This document shows positions 53,129 to 56,574 of a DNA stretch of 56,574 bases, one piece after another. Positions within the stretch are counted from its first letter, which is position 1, and each line of letters begins with the position of its first letter. The position numbers were made by a program, and so were the translations under genes. The notes under the pieces are model-generated. The model saw only the letters and a program-made list of their open reading frames with translations, did no database searches and was not told where the DNA came from. Source of the stretch: Desulfuromonadales bacterium (GTDB taxonomy: Bacteria; Desulfobacterota; Desulfuromonadia; Desulfuromonadales; Syntrophotaleaceae); NCBI GenBank assembly GCA_030154185.1, contig JASKKK010000014.1:1-56574 (forward strand), given 5' to 3'.

Positions 53129-54603
53129 GGTTTGTCTCCTTGTCCTGCCAGCGGCAGGTAAATGCTGAACAGGCTTCCTCTTCCGGGTGTGCTGACAACA
53201 TCGATCCAACCGCCATGCTCCTCGACGATACCGTAGGCGATCGACAATCCCAGGCCGGTTCCCTGCCCCACGTCTTTGGTGGTGAAAAAAGGATCGAAAA
53301 TATGCGGCAGATCTTCGGCGGCGATGCCCTGGCCCTGGTCCTCTACCTGGAGGCGGCACCATTTTCCCGGCTCCGCCGCATCGTCGCCCGGCCGCACGGC
53401 CTTCTCCACCCGCTCCAGACCCAAATCCAGCCGGCCTCCGCCGGGCATGGCCTGGATGCCGTTCATGGCCAGGTTGAGCAGGACCTGCTGCAACTGACCG
53501 GGATCGGCATCGACTTTTGGCGGCTTTTCGGCAGGCTGCCATGTTATCTCCACAGACTGCTTGCGGGCGGTCGGCGCGAGCAAGTCGACAACCCCCCGGA
53601 TCAGACCGTCAAGTTCTACCGGTTGTTTGCGCGCCTGTCCTCGCCGGGCGAAATCGAGCAACTGACGCATGATGGCAGTCATACGCTCGGTCTGTTCGCC
53701 GATGATGTGCGCAGAACGCCGGATATCTTCGGCGGGGAGATCCTGACGGGCGATCAATTGGGCGCGGCCGGCGATCACGTTCAGAGGGGTGCCGAGTTCG
53801 TGGGCCATGCCGGCGGACAGCCGGCCGAGGGTCGCCAGGCGTTCCGTATGACGCAGTTTTTCCAGAGCTTCGAGTTTGGCGTCGTTGGCCGCCTGCTGCG
53901 CGGCGCGGGCTTCGGCCAATTGACCGCGCATCCGGTCGATGGTATCGGACAACTCGGCCAGCTCGTCACGGCCGGAGACGGTCACCGCCGTGGAAAAGTC
54001 GCCGGTGCCGATACGTTGCGCCGCTTCGGTCAATTTGCGCAGGGGACGATTGACCCAGAAACTGCCGAGAATCAGCATCAGCAGCAATCCGGAGCCGACG
54101 GTCGCCGCCAGCAGCAAGGCCGAACGGCGCAAACTCTCACGGATATAGCCGTGCAATTCGTCCAGCGATTCGCTCAGTTCGATGGCACCCAGGCGGTTCG
54201 GACCGGCCTTAACCGGCAGATAGGTAATCAGGAAGTCGTGTCCGTCCCGCGCTTCGACCAGCAGCGACAGGTTTTCCCCGCGCCGCACGGGCGCCAACTG
54301 TTGTTGAGGAGCCCTGGGGAGAAAACGGCTGGAGACCTGGTCTTCCAGCCAGACCCAGCGTACCCGCAGCGGACCGCTGACCAGATTGGCGGTCTCCAGA
54401 AAACCGATGACCGCCCGCTCCCCTCCCGTGTGCCAGATGTCCGTGACCATGATACGCAGACTCTGTCCCAGCTGCAAAGCATCGCGGCTGAGCCTTTCCT
54501 GCATCTGGATGCGTTCCCGACGTATGGAAAGATAACTGTGCAGGGAAAACAGCAGGGCCACGCTCAGCAAAACGGCAATTGTAATCTTAAGGGTCAGTCG
54601 CAT
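53125..54603 (-). CDS. Sensor histidine kinase
   Basis: Membrane kinase of 492 residues. Two helices (ITIAVLLSVALLFSLHSYL and ALLLAATVGSGLLLMLILGSF) flank a periplasmic sensor of about 130 residues with no known fold. HAMP and a coiled coil follow, then H-box MAHELGTPLNVIAGR, N-box LLNLAMNGIQAM, G1 DQGQGIAAED, F-box FDPFFTTK and G2 GQGTGLGLSIAY. It pairs with the overlapping sigma-54 regulator. The start has no strong ribosome site. Confidence 0.95.
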
Positions 54604-54725
54604 GGAATACCGGTTCCGGAAAAAGCGTGATGATCACAGGCCATTTTATTACCTTGGTTTCTTGCATCGGGTCAAGGGCCTCAGGAGGGTTATGCGATAT
54701 GCTTGATACGAGAGGCAAGAAGAAC

Positions 54726-54875
54726 ATGAATACAATACACCTTTTTGGGGTGGAATCATATAAAGAGAAAGTTGATGGGGTGTCTTTAGCGGATTTCCCG
54801 GTAGGCTTGTTCTTAAACCGAAAAAGCGATGGAAAGACGTTCCTTCGGCGGCATTCAGGGAGGCAGGCTATATGA
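54726..54875 (+). CDS. Possible 49-residue ORF coupled to the MscS gene
   Basis: The ORF starts MNTIHLFGVESYKEKVDG, with GAGG ten bases upstream. Its stop overlaps the MscS start as ATGA, which hints at coupling. No family is recognised and it may be chance. Confidence 0.3.
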   Translation: MNTIHLFGVESYKEKVDGVSLADFPVGLFLNRKSDGKTFLRRHSGRQAI

Positions 54876-55726
54876 ACGTAATCTGGCAGAACCTGAAAGA
54901 AAAGTTCCAACCTCAGGCTATGGCCGGGTATCTGAGTGAAAAGATTCCCGAAATACTGACGGCAACCATTCTCTTTACGGTTTTTTTGCTTTTGTGGCTG
55001 TTGGTGGAAAGGACCCTCAAGCCTTTATTTCGCCGTGTGAACCTCGATCCGACTTTGGCCAGCTTCGTTCAATCCGTTTCCAAAACGGTCATTCTTACCA
55101 TTGGGTTGCTGACGGCCTTAAAAGAGCTGGGGGTCGATATTTCCTCCATCCTGGCAAGCCTGGGAGTCGCCGGTCTTACTTTGGGGTTTGCCGCGAGGGA
55201 CGCCCTGTCGAATATTATTTCCGGATTTTTCATATTCTGGGATCGTCCTTTTGTTCTTGGCGATCTGATCGAGCTGGAAGGCTATTACGGCAAGGTGGAG
55301 GACATTACTCTACGTTCGACCCGGATCGTGACCCCGGACGGCAGGATGCTGGCCATTCCCAACACCAAAGTGATCAACAGTGCGGTAGCATCCTATACCA
55401 ATTTTCCATTCCTGCGCGTCGAAGTGGATCTCAGTGTCGGAGTGCAGGAAGATTTTGTTCGCCTGCGGCGTATTTTTCGGAACCTGATTGAAGAAGATGA
55501 GAGATATCTTCAACAGCCGGAACCGGAGATGGTGATAGAGATTCTGGGGGATTTCAACGTCGGGGTGCGTTTCAGGGTGTGGATCCGTGATGAAAAACAG
55601 CATATACCCATGCGCTACGAACTGCGGGAAAAATTGTTCGAAGCATTTCGAAAGGCGGAAGTCGACATGCCCTACGAAACCATTAACATCACCCCACTCG
55701 AGATCGCTGGGCCATCGGCTTCATGA
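54872..55726 (+). CDS. MscS family mechanosensitive channel
   Basis: Inner-membrane channel of 284 residues that opens under membrane tension to release solutes in osmotic downshock. Three helices are visible: TILFTVFLLLWLLVERTL, SVSKTVILTIGLLTALKELG, and the pore helix SILASLGVAGLTLGFAARDALSNIISGFFIFWD. The beta domain with DLIELEGYYGKVEDITLRSTRI follows. GGAGG precedes the ATG by nine bases. It is a minimal, MscS-sized member. Confidence 0.95.
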   Translation: MNVIWQNLKEKFQPQAMAGYLSEKIPEILTATILFTVFLLLWLLVERTLKPLFRRVNLDPTLASFVQSVSKTVILTIGLLTALKELGVDISSILASLGVAGLTLGFAARDALSNIISGFFIFWDRPFVLGDLIELEGYYGKVEDITLRSTRIVTPDGRMLAIPNTKVINSAVASYTNFPFLRVEVDLSVGVQEDFVRLRRIFRNLIEEDERYLQQPEPEMVIEILGDFNVGVRFRVWIRDEKQHIPMRYELREKLFEAFRKAEVDMPYETINITPLEIAGPSAS

Positions 55727-55774
55727 AATCTTGCCTTATAACGAAATGCAACCTCAATTCCTCATGGGGTCGTA

Positions 55775-56479
55775 ATGCACAAAACCAAAAAGTGCCGTCG
55801 CTGTCATAAAACCCTTTCCGTCGAAAAATTCGTTGATACCGGCGGCGAGAAAAATCCCAAAGGGCATTATTGCCAGGCCTGTCATCGAAAGAGGATCGAG
55901 AAATGGCATCGGGCGGCTTTGGCCAGGGAACGTTCCTACATCGAAAAACTGAAAATCCTTTACGGCGCCTGTTGGCGCCACTGTGCGCCACCGGAACTTT
56001 TCCATGCCATGTTGAGTGACGAGAGGGATGTCTGTCCCTATTGCGGGATCAGGTTCAGCGATGTCGTTCCAGCCCCGTTCAACGAGTCGCCGGTGCATAT
56101 CGATCATATGGATCCGCTGGACAAAGGCGGCGAGCATTCCATACGGAATGCGGTTCTGTGCTGCGGGCCCTGCAACATCAAGAAGGGGAAACGGTCGTTC
56201 GTGCATTGGCTGGAAATGCTCGAACCAAAGTTCAGGCAACTGGCGCGAGCCATCTACGTCGAGAAACACGGCCATCCGCCGGAGGCATTTATCGAGGGAG
56301 GTCCCACGGCGAGGAGGGCGCAGGAACTGGAAACCGTTCTTTACCAGACCGAAGAAGAGCTGAAGATGCAATATCCGGAACCGCAGGAAACCGGACCGTC
56401 CTGCAAACGAGCGATGAAAACCCGGACCAAACAAAGCCCGCCCGAAGGTCGGGAAGGAGGGCCGGGAGGACAAGGCTAG
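55775..56479 (+). CDS. HNH endonuclease-like protein
   Basis: Protein of 234 residues. The N-terminal CRRCHKTL ... YCQACHRKR can form a zinc knuckle. The HNH core is CPYCG (first zinc cysteines), IDHMDPLDKGGEHSIRNAVLCC (H-N) and GPCNIKKG (second cysteine pair and final H/N). The C-terminal tail is charged and Gly/Pro-rich (PPEGREGGPGGQG). It might nick DNA in defence, mobile-element or repair settings, but it stands alone, with no methylase or phage gene in view. Confidence 0.8.
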   Translation: MHKTKKCRRCHKTLSVEKFVDTGGEKNPKGHYCQACHRKRIEKWHRAALARERSYIEKLKILYGACWRHCAPPELFHAMLSDERDVCPYCGIRFSDVVPAPFNESPVHIDHMDPLDKGGEHSIRNAVLCCGPCNIKKGKRSFVHWLEMLEPKFRQLARAIYVEKHGHPPEAFIEGGPTARRAQELETVLYQTEEELKMQYPEPQETGPSCKRAMKTRTKQSPPEGREGGPGGQG

Positions 56480-56574
56480 ACATAATGGCTGACAGTTGAC
56501 AAAAAAAGACCTGCCCCTTGCAAACGTGGGTTATGTTGGAACCTCGTGAACCCCAACACAGAGCCATAACCAAG
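56480..56574. other. Right-edge sequence
   Basis: Short inverted pieces (ggttatg/cataacc and gttgg/ccaac) lie in the last 50 bases. Nothing else can be identified before the window ends. Confidence 0.3.

Noticed and set aside
53131-53542. N-terminal extension of the sigma-54 regulator
   Set aside because: It overlaps the kinase C-terminus in another frame. The receiver starts cleanly at 53128 with a ribosome site.
56525-56574. Start of a structured RNA at the right edge
   Set aside because: Only short inverted pieces are visible before the sequence ends; not enough to name an RNA.

Overview
The window is a dense, GC-rich bacterial chromosome segment, most likely from a deltaproteobacterium of the Desulfuromonadales type (Desulfuromonas, Pelobacter or Syntrophotalea-like). 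This rests on the mix of gene families: glutamate-1-semialdehyde aminomutase, tRNA 2-selenouridine synthase, a PduL-type phosphotransacylase, a Bat aerotolerance operon and sigma-54 two-component regulators. The intergenic style also fits, with short tandem heptamers in spacers. No rRNA, tRNA, CRISPR array, complete insertion sequence or prophage was seen. The genus is an inference.

Layout. 1-957 is the 3' end of hemL with a terminator. 1330-5731 (minus) is a MacA/MacB-type tripartite export operon: membrane-fusion protein, ATPase and two FtsX-like permeases. 6005-8872 carries a Wzi-like outer-membrane barrel and a phospholipase D family enzyme. 9034-11920 (minus) holds a CNT nucleoside transporter with an altered base-binding motif and a DUF445 protein. 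12127-19550 carries housekeeping and accessory enzymes: a GNAT acetyltransferase, an M20 peptidase, a sugar nucleotidyltransferase, Hsp33 with SelU, a DUF2779 nuclease fusion and PduL. 19753-24563 holds envelope proteins of unknown role and an ATPase-only histidine-kinase remnant. 25120-29834 carries a CLC chloride protein with CBS domains, a CorC/HlyC-type protein and an MFS transporter.

29.9-36.6 kb looks accessory. It is less GC-rich in places and holds a sulfotransferase-like gene with an in-frame TGA, a C15 homopolymer inside a terminator, a small secreted protein, a diguanylate cyclase, a compact promoter/mini-ORF/terminator unit, a truncated OCH1-like glycosyltransferase and an intact family-2-like glycosyltransferase. 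36.7-39.8 kb (minus) is a four-gene run ending in the most unusual protein of the window: a PolA-type 5'-3' exonuclease fused to RNase HI, with no polymerase domain. A patatin, an alcohol-dehydrogenase gene fragment and a cold-shock gene follow.

42.2-49.3 kb (minus) is a complete aerotolerance operon: MoxR, DUF58, DUF4381, BatA, a BatB/BatC fusion and BatD. 49.5-54.6 kb (minus) is an envelope-stress locus: a histidine kinase and sigma-54 response regulator pair, then a single-domain receiver translationally coupled to a Do/HtrA protease. The window ends with an MscS channel and an HNH endonuclease.

The strongest candidates for something undescribed are the FEN/RNase HI fusion (a one-polypeptide RNA-primer remover), the DUF2779 nuclease-exonuclease protein, the in-frame TGA gene, the CNT variant, and two small transcription units that need RNA data.
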